Below, piece after piece: positions 12,689 to 25,283 of a stretch of 64,000 nt of DNA. The stretch spans positions 6,391,001 through 6,455,000 of the forward strand of contig NC_092677.1 in assembly GCF_964355755.1 (NCBI RefSeq), given 5' to 3'. The stretch is from Antedon mediterranea (lineage: Eukaryota; Echinodermata; Crinoidea; Comatulida; Antedonidae). Each line of letters opens with the position of its first letter. Position 1 is the stretch's first letter. A model generated the notes under the pieces. It saw only the letters and a list, made by a program, of their open reading frames with translations, did not search any database and had not been told where the DNA came from. Made by a program: the position numbers and the translations under genes.

Positions 12689-12892
12689 GTGTGATGTGCC
12701 CAAATAATGGTAATGATATTCCCAAATATGGTAGTGATGACATTATCTATCATTGTCTACTGTAAAAGGGTGAAATTACAGTTAATTTCACTTTTCCCAG
12801 GTTTGACCAAAAAATTGCTCAAATATGGTAATGATGGCCAAATATGGCAGTGATATGATGTCATCGTCTCCATAATATAGGCACGTCACATT
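12689..12892. mobile_element. Possible MITE-like inverted repeat, about 200 bp
   Basis: GTGTGATGTGCC at 12689-12700 is nearly the inverse of GGCACGTCACATT at 12880-12892. Between them, variants of CAAATATGGTAGTGATG occur three or four times, with a hairpin around TGAAATTACAGTTAATTTCA. The match is short, so confidence is limited. Confidence 0.4.
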
Positions 12893-15800
12893 CTTTTGTC
12901 ACATAAAGTTTGATAGTGTAGACAAGGCTTAAAACAGATAACAAGTATAATTAATTTTCAATCTATCTCATCTTAAAATGTATTCATCTTCATTTAAAAA
13001 AAAATGATCTGCATGCTTTACGCATGATGCTTTGTTATGTTTCGTATTTTCATCCGAGTTATAGCATAGTTTTATACAATTCAATATAAATATTGTAAAT
13101 TGATGTGTTGAGGGGTATTATTTTTCTCAAGCATCAACTACACGTTTGCTAATGGCCTTCAAAATCGGTTTGTTTTGAAATTAAATTATTGTCAAGAGCA
13201 ATACGACAAGCCAAAAAAAACCTCTCGATATTAACTGATTTATCGGTAAAGATATGAAATTTTTAAGTGTTTTTAAAAATCGTATTTGATATTCCTCATG
13301 TTATTAAATATTACTATAGTAATTTTATTATATGTATAATGGTTATCGGATTTTATACTACTTTATCCTACAGTAAATAACCGGTAATAAACTGCACACG
13401 AGTCGATCCTTGGTAGTAGATTTTTTTTTGACTAGGCTAGGCCTATAATGTTCTTTTTGTTTTATTTTGTTTTTCTTTATTTCCATTCCACCACTGAACT
13501 AAAGCGCGTTTAATGCAACTTCACGTTACAAAATGCATGTGAATTAAAATAAAGTGTGCTTACGTCATGTTAATTCGTGTGACTTATTCTTGAATTGGTT
13601 TGTTTTTTTATTTGACATTTGAAAAGGTGTGAACCATCCGTAGGCTCAACATATAGAATAGATTTTCAAATGGTTTCTCAACATAGTATCATAACTATGT
13701 AATTTCAATCGATTTATTATATAGAGCCTGGGTAGAACTTATGACCGCGAACATACATTTGCACTCCAATAACTCTTCAAACGGTTTTCCATTGTCTAAA
13801 CGCAGTGCGTGTAGGGTAGGGGTAACGATAGATCGGTCAACATCTAAAATGTTTATAGTCGCCAGCTCAGGTCCGAGATTGGTGACCATGTTAGTCAATA
13901 AATCTGTTTACACAATTTCCCACACACATTCATTATTACCCAACGGTCTATTATGTAAATGCGTTTATTAACTATAAACTAGGAGGCTTCATAATTTAAA
14001 AAAGATCAAAAAATTTAATCAATATCCAAGAAACTTGATTAATGCAAATATGGAACAGAATAAATTAAATTCTCATTATCGTAAATTATGAATAAAATGA
14101 TCTTAACCATCTCCAAATCACATAGAATGCGAAAATGATGGTAATTATGATTAAGATCACGTTCGAAACTGTATTTTCATTAGATAAAAATTGGGTTTTA
14201 CAATTGTATTAGTGATATTGAAAAAAATATTTGAAAAAAACTACAATTTGCATAAAGTTGCACAGATTGGTAAAACAAGAAATTATTTAGACTGATCACT
14301 TTGAATGCTAAATGGAAATGGCGACTTTGTGTAATTTGTTTGATTAGTATCAAGGAACGGCAATCCCGAGTGGCATAGCTTAATCATGAGGTATATCAAT
14401 TTATTAAAAATCAGCACTTAAGATTACCATTATTGTTCTAGAAATTGTATAACATTATTAAGTCAGTGCACGCGTTTTGCTTAAAGTGTCTGCAAGTTAT
14501 GCCTGGCTCTCCCTACAAAATACAAGTCTACTTTAGTGCCAACATTTTAAAATTTTGAGATATGTTTTGTACCATAAGTAGATCATTAAATAATACAAGG
14601 GATAAATATTTAAATATAATAAGTTACTATCTTTTAAAGTTTTTGATTAAATAAATTGCATGCTTTGTACAGTGTTGAAAATCTGAAACGGTTTGTGGAA
14701 ATTGTTTTCTGTGTCAGTCTAGCCCTTTCTGATATGCCAATACAGTAATAATATATGAGTGTAATGGGTGGGTTAAGTTTTGTAATTGAGTTAATTTTCT
14801 TAAGTATAAACATTTTAAACATTACATCAGAGATTTCACTTCGACACCGACAATGCTTTGAATTTGATTTTTGATGTCAACATTGATGAGAAAACCAAAT
14901 AAATTGCGTCACAAATCATGTGACTCAACATGATTTGACCAATCATAATCGAGGGAATATTTGAACTGTCTCTTGCCTCTACTTTCCTTGTCTCCAGTGG
15001 GAACCGAGCTTTATAGAATATAATTATTCTTTAAAACAGTAACAGGCTGCTGAATCCTGTAGTTATAGTAATCGTATTTACTTCAGTAGTCCCATTCCTC
15101 TCGGTAAATTTGATATGGTTTGTGGTCAAATACATAAATGAAATGAAATAACACTAGATTTAGCAACACACGCATATTCATCTGACGTAGTTTTACAGAG
15201 TTATACCGTAACTTATGATAATTAGCAACAAAAAAATAGAAAAATGATACTTATTGTCTTAATTCCTTAGACTTAAAGCATGTTTTCAAATGTTTTCAAG
15301 CTGATTCATGTACAGTATATATTATTTCCATTTGTAATATTTGAAACGCGTAAAACATTTGCAAGAAATCAGAACTCATGAATATCCGATTGTCGCGAAT
15401 GTTTTCTGGAAAACATGCTTAACGATTAAAACGCTGCATAGAGATACATTAAAAAAAAAACAATATGCGACAAAAAGAAAACAATAAAAATAAATGTATG
15501 TATTTTTATAAATATATTTACTCTCTTTATAGTTATGGTAAATATTTCGAGTGGATGCACTCTTTTTGTGTGTAAAAAAAAATAATAAATAAAAATATTT
15601 ACACTTGAAACCTACTCTAGAAAGAGTGAAATTAAAATGTAGGGCCTACTATACTAATCTAACACAGATTATACATTACGTATGTGTATATTTTTCAATC
15701 TACGGCATGGTTTAAACCTCCAAGAATTACATTTGAGCATGTAGGCCTACTTTTATTTTCACGGCGATTTCTAGATCAGTTGGAATAATTTTATTTTGAG

Positions 15801-17125
15801 GCATGTGTAACCAAATTATGTTTGCAGCCACAGCAGTAAATTAAAAGTCGATGCGCCCAAAACCAAAAAGCGCAATCGAAAAAAATTAAGGGAGGTTACC
15901 GTAACAGATATATTTTATAGTTTTAGTTTAATCGGGAAAGCTCTGGTTTATTTGTTTATGTAATAACGTCCGATTTGTAATTATTAGTTATAATAATAAT
16001 AGGAACCGTTCATAATTTGTATCGTTCGCAATGTACGGGATTGTCCGTACTTTATCCTTCAACCAGAACAAAAATCCAGCTAAAATGATTTCTTTTATTG
16101 CAATTCGTGATGTCTTTATTTGCTTGTCGTCTATATTCATGACGATTTATGTTAGTCCTTTGAGAAACAATGTCGTATAACATTAAAGTACAATAGTGTT
16201 CATACCTTGGCCGATGTGTATGTACGTTTACTTTATCGACCCATTCTTTTTATTTCTTGTCTTTATATAAAAAAACAACAACGTTAAACCATTCAGACCA
16301 CATTTGTCATTTTGCTGGATCGTATTGCTGCTGTTGTCATATCAGCATATCAACAGATACAGTAAATCATGCAAAAGTCGTTGGTAAAACAGTTTTACCT
16401 GATTTGCCAATTTCGTGCGCCGGTCGCATGTTGTATAACCTCATGCCCTGAATTGCGCGGCGCAATTTCGTGCACGATAATTGGATAAACCGATGACCAA
16501 TTAAAATTAGAGGGTTGTTACACTTGTATGCGCTCTACCTAGCTAACCATGTGATACTTTTATATCTATTCGAATCATGAGTAGGCCCGTGAGGAGGCCT
16601 ACAGACTACTTGCTTCACTTATCGTGTTCGTCTTTATACCGCGTAAGAAACAATATTCCATACCTTGTATAAGAAAAAAAAATTATTTTAAAATTGTAAT
16701 AATAGAGAATTGCTTACTTACCTGTATGATGTGTCATGTATATTTAATATTCTGCCTTTAAATTGGTCGCTTCAACTAGCTTCAACTTTATATAATACTT
16801 ATGATTAGACTCGCTGTACATCTGTTATACAATGACAAACTCAATAAAGTATGTGATCAAACCCATCTGTGCATGCGTTACACATTTATCGTCTGATCGT
16901 GGGCGGGGCTTAGATTTCAAGTGAAGAGAAATCCAGTCTATCATCGCTGGGGATTATTAATATTATACTCGTTTATTAGGTATTTCAATATTGTTGTTGT
17001 TTGGTTTACCTTACAGTACGTAGTGGGATACAGCAACCACATAGTTTAATTGGGAATAATCAATCATTCGCAATAATAATTGAGTACCATAGAAACATTG
17101 GAGCTATTATGTAACACATTTAGTT
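12893..17125. other. Intergenic DNA with one decayed MITE end
   Basis: No supported gene. AGTGGGAACCGAGCTTTATA at 14996-15015 matches the right end of the element at 34557-34693, and TTGACCAATCATAA at 14935-14948 matches its interior, so 14900-15015 is probably a one-ended copy. An open stretch on the minus strand at 13695-13898 (67 codons) has normal-looking composition but matches no family I recognise. Confidence 0.5.
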
Positions 17126-17312
17126 ATTTAAGTCAATCCGACACAAAATGCGGACGGACGGGCTGTTTCCGCTCAGGATATACATTATTTAGGTCAATCT
17201 GAGACAAAATGAGGACGGACGGGCTGTTTCCGCTCTGGATATACATTATTTAGGTCAATCTGACACAAAATGAGGACGGACGGGCGGTTTCCGCTCAGGA
17301 TATACATTATTC
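17126..17312. repeat. Three tandem 61-bp units
   Basis: The unit contains GACGGACGGGCTGTTTCCGC and ends in GGATATACAT. It repeats three times with a few substitutions. It is notably GC-rich against its background. Confidence 0.9.
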
Positions 17313-17777
17313 AAGGTGGGACAAGTTATATAAGTGATTTTCCGCTTGCCGTTCCCGCTCGTCTGTGTAAATTGCCCTTTTGTAGTTTCCTAATTTTATC
17401 CGTTTCCAAGAAATAAAGAGCATGTAAAAATGACCGTCATAAAACCATCACGACAATGTTCTATTTTCATTCTTTTTATAATAATGAAATGTTAATATGT
17501 TTTCGATTAATTGAATCGTGTAGTTATTAATTATCGTCGATGTTATCATTCATTTACCTAAATTTAGAATCACTTAAAGTTAAGGCCAAGTTGTTACATC
17601 AAGATGCAAGACAACGGTGCTTTAAATACGATTCAGTATAACACAAGATTTGTAAGTGCTGTGTTCCACGGTAATGTTTCATGGTATCATCTCTAGAGAC
17701 AGTAAACAGTGCGTGTCTTCTTAGGCCTACAGCAAATTGATTCCATGTCCTGACATACAGTATAGTCAATTATTCAT

Positions 17778-17868
17778 AGTGCTTCGGCTCTTAGTGCTTC
17801 GGCTCTTAGTGCTTCAGCTCTTAGTGCTTTTGGCTCTTAGTGCTTCGGCTCTTAGTGCTTCGGTTTTC
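17778..17868. repeat. 15-bp tandem repeat, about six units
   Basis: The unit TAGTGCTTCGGCTCT is repeated head to tail with small variants (CAGCTC, TTTTGGCTC). Confidence 0.9.
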
Positions 17869-18747
17869 CAGTTAATACACCTTAGTTTAAATCCCAACGT
17901 GGACGTTTCAATTTAGTCGCAACTCTACAGCTCATGTCGGTCGGTTGGTCAGTCGGTATATCATACTAACTCACATTTTAGAACGTGACTGTATATGGCC
18001 CATTTTTCATATCGTCGAGTCACGGACTATTTATAGGCTAGTTTAAGTTAATGTGTATGTGACATGTATCTGTTGCTGACAACATACACGATACGGCATA
18101 ATGTTTATCGTCACTAGATATGATACAGTAGGAGAACTGGCTGCAATATGTTATTGCTAACTAAAAGATAGGTAAAGATAGATGATACAGATACCCATGA
18201 TCAATTTCTCTCGACATATTTATTACATCATCAATACATTCCTTATAATGAGAACTCGTTTCCCGTGAAATTAATACCAAAATAAAATGTTCCTACGTCA
18301 CTAATAATAAACATAATATTGATTGTAGATCAAGAGTTTATAGACCCTAATGGAAAAGCTTATTGTTGTACAGTAGTATTTTAAGTCCTAATTCGCTTGA
18401 CTTTGCTACCGGAAAACAGTTATCGTTAGTAGTAGCAAAATTAAAGTTTACAGTTACATTTTCAGTTAAAACTTGAGCACCAAGAATAAATAGATTTAAC
18501 ATACATGCATTTAACATTGTATTATCTTCATTCTAAGAGTTCCCTTTTGAGAAAAATGCGCGTAAAAAATAACGATAATCAATATTGTAAGCTGTTTGCA
18601 ATAAAATCGTTTAAATTTAATAATGATTTATTGTTGGTTTTATTCATATGCTAATTTAAACGCTGAAGGTCAGTCGCAGTTTAAAAGCATAAAAATAATA
18701 TCAATACAATAACTATAATTAAAATACACCCGTTTCTCAATATATGT
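17869..18747. other. Intergenic DNA
   Basis: No gene or recognised element. Confidence 0.5.
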
Positions 18748-18862
18748 CTTCAGTATCATAGGAATGATCGATAATACAGCATCACATGTTTTTCACATGT
18801 GACCTTCATGATCATATGAGATGCTGATTACCGAATGATTATTCCGAAGATACTGAGCAAAT
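18748..18862. mobile_element. Short palindromic MITE
   Basis: TTCAGTATCATAGGAATGAT at about 18750 is inverted, imperfectly, as ATTATTCCGAAGATACTGAG at about 18839. The centre holds a TCACATGTTTTTCACATGTGA hairpin. Related AGTATCATAGGAATATTT sequence occurs upstream of genes C (about 38,280) and D (about 42,125). Confidence 0.6.
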
Positions 18863-18938
18863 ACATTATTGCCGTATGAGCTCCGGAGATGAAAGGGTTT
18901 ATCTGTGACTGTGACACGATCTGTTTTACGTCCTTAAA

Positions 18939-19050
18939 TCTTGGTTCCCAATATTGACGCAGCGCAATGACGTAACTCAAGCGATGGATTATTCGAACAG
19001 TCGCTTGTCATTCCAACTCGCTTGCTTTGCGTCTTAGTGGGAACCAAGCT
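18939..19050. mobile_element. MITE of the CTTGGTTCCCA family
   Basis: CTTGGTTCCCA at 18940-18950 is the inverse of TGGGAACCAAG at 19038-19048. The interior shares GCGATGGATTATT and CGCTTGTCATT with the copy at 34557-34693. Confidence 0.75.
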
Positions 19051-20137
19051 CCGCAGAGAGTACATTAGGTATATTTGTATTTGTCGCAGCCAGACATAAG
19101 CTCAAATGACTGTTACGAGTCTTGGAATTAAAAGACGAGCTCAGCGTCCGTTGTTAGATTGCCTTGGTATCATCATGGTTGTATTCATTTCACCAACTAA
19201 TATTATAATTTAATTACATTGACATAGGGTAAACCATCTGCTTTACTATATAAATAGTAAGAAGTGATTGATGAGAGTCATCCATAATTAATCAGTGTTA
19301 ATACTGATAATTATATTCATAAATGAACAATCAATAACTATAACAATCATATGGACTTTGATTTTTTTTTCAATCGATTTAATTTATATTATGACGCTAT
19401 CGCCGCTGTTTTCAGCTTAAAGCTTTGTTAACACCAAGCCCGTATTCGGTATGGTAACCAGGGAAACGCATGACTTTTTTCAATCACATAAGTAAATTTT
19501 ATCTGAAAAAAAGATTTTGTTATACAAATACGATGGACATTTGTCTATTTCGTTTTTAAAAATGTCATTGTTTTCTGAAGGAATAATGTATAGTTATCTA
19601 TTTATCTTCGATCAATACCTTGTGATTGTGTAACTCGTAAAAATAGGCCTTTACACTCAAATGTCTTCCCTCCAAACCTAAATTAAATTGGTTTGATTTT
19701 GATGTATGCAAATGTGCTAGCAACAGCTGTATATAATTACATGACTCCCAAGAAATGTTCAATGTGTTTATCCTAATTATTGATGTACCCTATACTATTT
19801 GTAGTATTTGATCGAAATTTGGCGGTTTCATGTTATGCGCGGTACCACAGAAAGAATTGTAGAAACAGCTGATTAAATTATGCTCTCATCATATAGAAGT
19901 AATACAAATGTTACCATAGAACAGTAATATAATTGTGCTATTTTGTTATACAGTAAACTCTTTGTAAGTAATCCATAGTTTAAACAGTAAGTTTCTATCT
20001 ATTTATTACAGATTTCTTCCTTTTTAGATATCCATAACGCAATTACCATTATAAAATTAACCTTTTGCTTACGTGGAGTGTAATCTTACACATTAATTAT
20101 ATAATGTTGAAAGTGTGTAACAAGATATCATTCGACA
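19051..20137. other. Intergenic DNA
   Basis: No gene or element recognised. Confidence 0.5.
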
Positions 20138-20141
20138 TTGA

Positions 20142-21728
20142 TACTTATTCAACAATTTGGTGCTTATTCGACAGTGGTGCTTATTCGACAAGTACGTGAT
20201 GCTTATTCGACAAGGGTTGTTCTTATTCCACAGATGTGCTTCTTATTCCACAGATGTGCTTGTTCGCAACAGTGTGCTTATTCGACAGTACGTGGTGCTT
20301 ATTCGACAAGGGTGGTTCTTATTCCACAGATGTGCTTGTTCGCAATAGTGTGCTTATTCGACAGTACGTGGTGCTTATTCGACAAGGGTGGTTCTTATTC
20401 CACAGATGTGCTTGTTCGCAATAGTGTGCTTATTCGACAGTACGTTGTGCCTATTCGACAAGGGTGGTTCTTATTCCACAGATGTGCTTGTTCGCAACAG
20501 TGTGCTTATTCGAAAGTTGTGGTGCTTATTCGACAGTACGTGGTGCTTATTTCAAAGATGTGCTTGTTCGCAACAGTGTGCTTATTCGACAGTAGGCCTA
20601 CGTGGTGCTTATTCGACAAGGGTGGTTCTTATTCCACAGATGTGCTTCTTATTCCACAGATGTGCTTGTTCGCAACAGTGTGCTTATTCGACAGTACGTG
20701 GTGCTTATTCGACAAGGGTGGTTTTTATTCCACAGATGTGCTTCTTATTCCACAGATGTGCTTGTTCGCAACAGTGTGCTTATTCGACAGTACGTGGTGC
20801 TTATTCGACAAGGGTGGTTCTTATTCCACAGATGTGCTTGTTCGCAACAGTGTGCTTATTCGACAGTACGTGGTGCTTATTCGACAAGGGTGGTTCTTAT
20901 TCCACAGATGTGCTTGTTCGCAACAGCGTGCTTATTCGACAGTATGGTGCTTATTCGACAAGGGTGGTTCTTATTCCACAGATGTGCTTGTTCACAACAG
21001 TGTGCTTATTCGACAGTACGTGGTGCTTATTCGACAAGGGTGGTTCTTATTCCACAGATGTGCTTGTTCGCAACAGTGTGCTTATTCGACAGTACGTGGT
21101 GCTTATTCGACAAGGGTGGTTCTTATTCCACCGATGTGCTTGTTCGCAACAGTGTGCTTATTCGACAGTATGGTGCTTATTCGACAAGGGTGGTTCTTAT
21201 TCCACCGATGTGCTTGTGCGCAACAGTGTGCTTATTTGACAGTATTGTTTATTCGACAGTATTGTTTATTCGACAGTACGTGGAGCTTATTCAACAATAC
21301 TTGGTTCTTATTCGACAGAGGTCTTGTTCGACAGTGTGCTTATTCGACAGTGATGCTTATTCGACAGTACGTGGAGCTTATTAAAACATACTTGGTTCTT
21401 ATTCGGCAGAAGTGCTTATTCGACAGTTGTGCTTATTTAATAACAGCTTATTCAATGACAGTACGTGGTGCTTATTCGACAATACTTGGTTCTTATTCGA
21501 GAGAGGTCTTGTTCGACACTGGTTATTCGACAGTGTTGCTTATTCGACAGTAAGTGGTGTTTATTCTACAATACATGGTGCTTATTCGACAGTTGCCTAC
21601 GTGGGGCCCCGTGGGGTTTATTCGACAGTATGTGGTGTTTCGACAGAGGACGTGCTTTTTCGAAAGTGTGCTTATTCGTCAGTAGGCTACGTGGTGCCTG
21701 TTCGACAATACGCGGTGCTATAATTCGA
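20142..21728. repeat. Minisatellite of 76-bp units built from 14-bp subrepeats
   Basis: The regular unit is 76 bp (for example TTCGC at 20263 and 20339) and contains GTGCTTATTCGACA, GGTTCTTATTCCACAG and GTGCTTGTTCGCAACAG. It is itself made of variants of GTGCTTATTCGACA. Units are near-identical at about 20260-21240 and become irregular at both ends, as expected for unequal exchange in the middle of an array. ORFs of up to 471 codons cross it in all three plus frames with the same repeated peptides, because the unit lacks stops. These are not genes. Confidence 0.95.
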
Positions 21729-21805
21729 CATGCTTTCGAGATATTAGATTATATTAGTTTCGTATCAGTCTCTCGATTTAAGTTCGAATAACCGCTAGAT
21801 TCCCA

Positions 21806-21957
21806 CATTGCTATTTTTGTTTCGCTCTTTGATCATGGTTCCCTGCGACTGCTTCAAAACTTCACATTATACATGTTAATGTATAGGCTACATGTATAGT
21901 TTTAAAGCAGTTGCGAGGCACCATGATCAATGAGCGAAACAAATTCAGTAATGTGTG
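21806..21957. mobile_element. Long hairpin / MITE, about 150 bp
   Basis: CACATTGCT...TTGTTTCGCTC with TTGATCATGGTTCCCTGCGA on the left is inverted on the right as TCGCAAC-type sequence, GGCACCATGATCAATGAGCG and AAACAAATTCAGTAATGTG. The stem is about 55 bp with few mismatches and the loop is about 35 bp. Confidence 0.75.
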
Positions 21958-24085
21958 ACGCTATCGGTTTTCGGCCAATAGCTTGGTAAAGTAGTTTGAG
22001 GGCGCTAGTGATGTAAACAATTGTGTTCAAGCAAATTTACTTCAATAAATACATGGATAAGATACTCATGGCTCCAGTACTATATGTTATGTAATGTCTT
22101 ATGCTGGTGACCTCTAGTAACTTACGTGGACAGTTCACAGCGTCGATTTTTAACACTATAGAGGGTAACATGGGATTTCAGCAAAATGCAGTAAAACCAT
22201 TATATTTGTTGCTGCTGCTGTATCAAAATTCCTTGTACATAGTACACACGGTGTCGATTTAACCCCAAATAAAAAAAACAAGGACCAAATTACGTTATAA
22301 ATATTTTACGTACACATAAAAACTGAAAGAAAATATTTGTTACGGCCTAAGCAATGTGCTGATTGTAAATTCGCTGTTAAATCTTAAGTTTAAAACCAGC
22401 CTAAAGAGCATCATCTGTAACGACTCCCCATCGGTATACCGCAAAATGCCACGATGTCTGTAGACAAACAAACAAAATAAATATGTGATGCTGCGGCTAC
22501 ATTAAATAAAACATTTAAGCTTTTAGCGCGTTCTATAAAAAAAAAATGTATCGTGGCGATGATACCTCAGTGATACGAATGTTATATTTTCATTATAGGC
22601 CTAACACCGGTACTCAGTATTCACTTTTCTTTATTCATTGGCGACTGTTTAAAGAAGGGTGCGTGTTTACGATAAGATGATCCAGTAACATCCATCCCAT
22701 CCCATCACGACCGACTTTCGATTAAATGTCATATCGACATTTCTACTTTGAAAATGTGCTGTGCAAGTGCCAGTGGAGATTTCGATTTGAGACAACCCAG
22801 GAAATATGTATATTCCGCCAAAAACTGTAAATGAATCGGATGAAGAAGCAAGTCGACCAGTGTCCGTTCTGCGTGCACACACTGAATTAACACTACATAG
22901 TTCCTACTACCCTAACTAGTTCATAGGTCTTACATTATCACAAACCGGAACTTTATTCCATAACCTAAACATTATAACCCGTGGCCCTAACTCTGGAGGG
23001 TGTGTTGTCATTATCAGTAACAAACACTCCCCTTCAACATTGTAACCATGCACAGCTGATCCTTGCATAGTTATAATAATAATATAACAATTTATATAGC
23101 GCACATATCCACTAAAAGTGCTCAAGGCGCTAATCACAACACTTATGCTTCATTAATACCATATGCCTCAGCAAAAAGGTATGATTTAAATGATTTTTTA
23201 AAAGAATTAATTTTATTTATAAAGTGGAGACTTGTATTTCAAGGAATATGGCCAGGCTAATTCATGTAAGCCTATACTGCAGATGTCATTTTAAATGTAA
23301 CTCTACACTGTTAACCTCAATTACTATAGGATACGCACACACGTTTGAGATCACCGATTCTCAATCTACTTAGGCCTATAGACCTCAAATAGGCTACATA
23401 GTGACGAAGGCAGTCATTTTTAGACCGATATAGTTCTATATCTATTTTTATCAGATAATTATATTATATAATATTATCGTATAAAACGCTAAGCCCATTA
23501 GCTAAGCCCATTATTACATAATATGCGAGTATCCATCATGGTAAATTCGTTGCGTAGTAATGTAACCTCTTTATAGTTACCCAGTAATTAAGTAACTCAT
23601 TACTGTTGTAAGGAAAGTATAAAAGCACGTATCATGCTAAGAGACTTAATGGTAAAGATTATGTAAGCCTTTAGAAACGATCAAAGATCGCAAAGTGTTT
23701 AGTTATTAATGATAAAAGAAGCGGATAATGAATTAATCGACGTCAGATTATCATGTTGTAGCCAAAAGCTACAAAATTAAATCGCGGGACTAGATGATGT
23801 AACTTAATATGTATATATACAGTATAATATATTTTCAGTAATTTCTATTTACCGAGAAAAAATGTAAATGAAGACTGGTATGGCAGGGATTAAAACACAA
23901 TAAGTACAATTTTGCATGTTTTTCATCTTCATGATACTAAGATGAAAATGTCATTGATTATCTTATAGATGTTTAACATAATTATTTTAGGACCTACCCA
24001 CTATCATTTCTAAGTTTGGTTACCGTGTAGAAGAAAAATCCGATGTGGTGCCTTGATAGGTAGAAATTGCAATACCTTTTTAAAT
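21958..24085. other. Intergenic DNA with one repeat fragment
   Basis: No supported gene. At 23068-23140, ATAATAATATAACAATTTAT followed by ATAGCGC and CTCAAGGCGCTAATCACAAC resembles a dispersed repeat common in marine invertebrate genomes. An open minus-strand stretch at 22667-22882 (71 codons) is not recognisable. Confidence 0.45.
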
Positions 24086-24089
24086 TTTA

Positions 24090-24303
24090 AAAGTAAATTA
24101 AAGAATTTTATGCTTAATAATGACTCTTTTTAAATTGTTATCTTCTTGACCTTTATATTTATTCATTATTCAATTTTAACTATTGTAATATATTTTTGAC
24201 TTATTATGTTTTATGTCGTATTGTTGAGGGCCCCTTAAAATCAGCTTCCGCTGGCTGGGTCACCTTCGTAAAATATGGTTGAATAAATAAATAAATAAAT
24301 AAA
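24090..24303 (+). mobile_element. LINE 3' end with (AAAT)n tail
   Basis: The block GTTGAGGGCCCCTTAAAATC, then GCTGGCTGGGTCACC, ending in TGAATAAATAAATAAATAAA, has the layout of a CR1/L2-type LINE 3' UTR: a conserved GGGGCC-CTT hairpin region followed by a short-unit tail. No coding part remains, so this is a heavily 5'-truncated insertion. Confidence 0.6.
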
Positions 24304-24479
24304 TTTATAAATCAATACTGTATTGAAATATGAACTATACCTTTGTATATATACCTATTGTAAAACACCTGTAATGTTATCTTACTGATACGAAGAGTTC
24401 CTAATCATGATTAAGAGGAACAAACCAAAGTCCTACAGTTCAAGTTAATTTAGTAATTTTTGTTTAAAACGTAAGAGAA

Positions 24480-24865
24480 ATACTGTACTTACAAATTAGT
24501 TTTAGCAGGACGGCTTCCTGCTAAACTCAATCAGATACTGTATTACTGCAAGATGGCCGTGTTGGGATTTTTAGTTTTTCTTAAAATAGATAGTCTTCTT
24601 TCAGGGTGTTTTTATGGTTATTATTATTCAAATTGACATAGATAGAGATATTGATTTACTGTACGTTCTATGTCTGTCTTTTTGTTGTTGGAATGTCAAT
24701 AACTACATGCAGTATAAGCCTAAAAGGTATTACATTGATTCCAAAGGCTACGGGTCATAAGATAGATATAGAGATAGTATTCGTCACGACCTTAAATTTA
24801 CATAAACGATTATGTACCGTGGATGGTTCACGGGAAAATGAACATAAGAGCAGTGGAAGTTTTCC
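24480..24865 (-). promoter_or_regulatory. Orphan copy of the array promoter and first exon
   Basis: On the minus strand this matches the region upstream of gene A (29540-29890). Both have GTAAGT donor sequence (plus-strand ACTTAC), the block TTCCTGCTAAACTC, then AAGATGGC and a TTTTTCTTAAAATAGATA-like stretch. Further upstream, GATTTACTGTA, ATTGATTCCAAAGGCTA and GGATGGTTCACGG correspond. The corresponding block for gene B is at 33940-34380. No coding exon follows on its 3' side, so a family member has been lost here. Confidence 0.6.
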
Positions 24866-25283
24866 GTAGGTTATATCTCAGTAGTAACGCATTTTAGTAG
24901 TATCGGGGATCGGGGATATAATAATACTCCCTGGTTTCAGTATAAAAATAATACAGTTTTTAAATAGACCTACGCGCTACACAATTGGATGCATGTGTAA
25001 TGCCTGGGGTTGCATTCTAAAGCAATGCTTTAGCGTAGAATTGTACATATGCATTTGGCCTACCAAATATATTTTGGTATTAACCGTTCCTTTGCATTAT
25101 GATTTTTTTTCCAAATAATATCTCAGAAAGATATATAGGCCTAAACACATTGAATATAATATCTGAATATAGTAGACACGCATGTTTGCTTGGTTATTAT
25201 TATGTTTTATTTGAACTTCCATGAATCTTTTTGGTACACATCAGCTTCTATTATCTGAGATAATTACCATGTTGCTATGAGTA

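Noticed and set aside
13695-13898. 67-codon minus-strand ORF with fairly normal amino-acid content
   Set aside because: No recognised domain, splice context or neighbouring exon, so it is not reported as a gene.
20138-21553. 471-codon ORF and its overlapping relatives in other frames
   Set aside because: They are translations of the 76-bp minisatellite, open in all three plus frames because the unit has no stops. There is no codon bias or domain.
20142-21728. Regular repeats as a CRISPR array
   Set aside because: The units are head-to-tail with no unique spacers, and the window is eukaryotic.
22667-22882. 71-codon minus-strand ORF
   Set aside because: No recognised similarity and no supporting signals.
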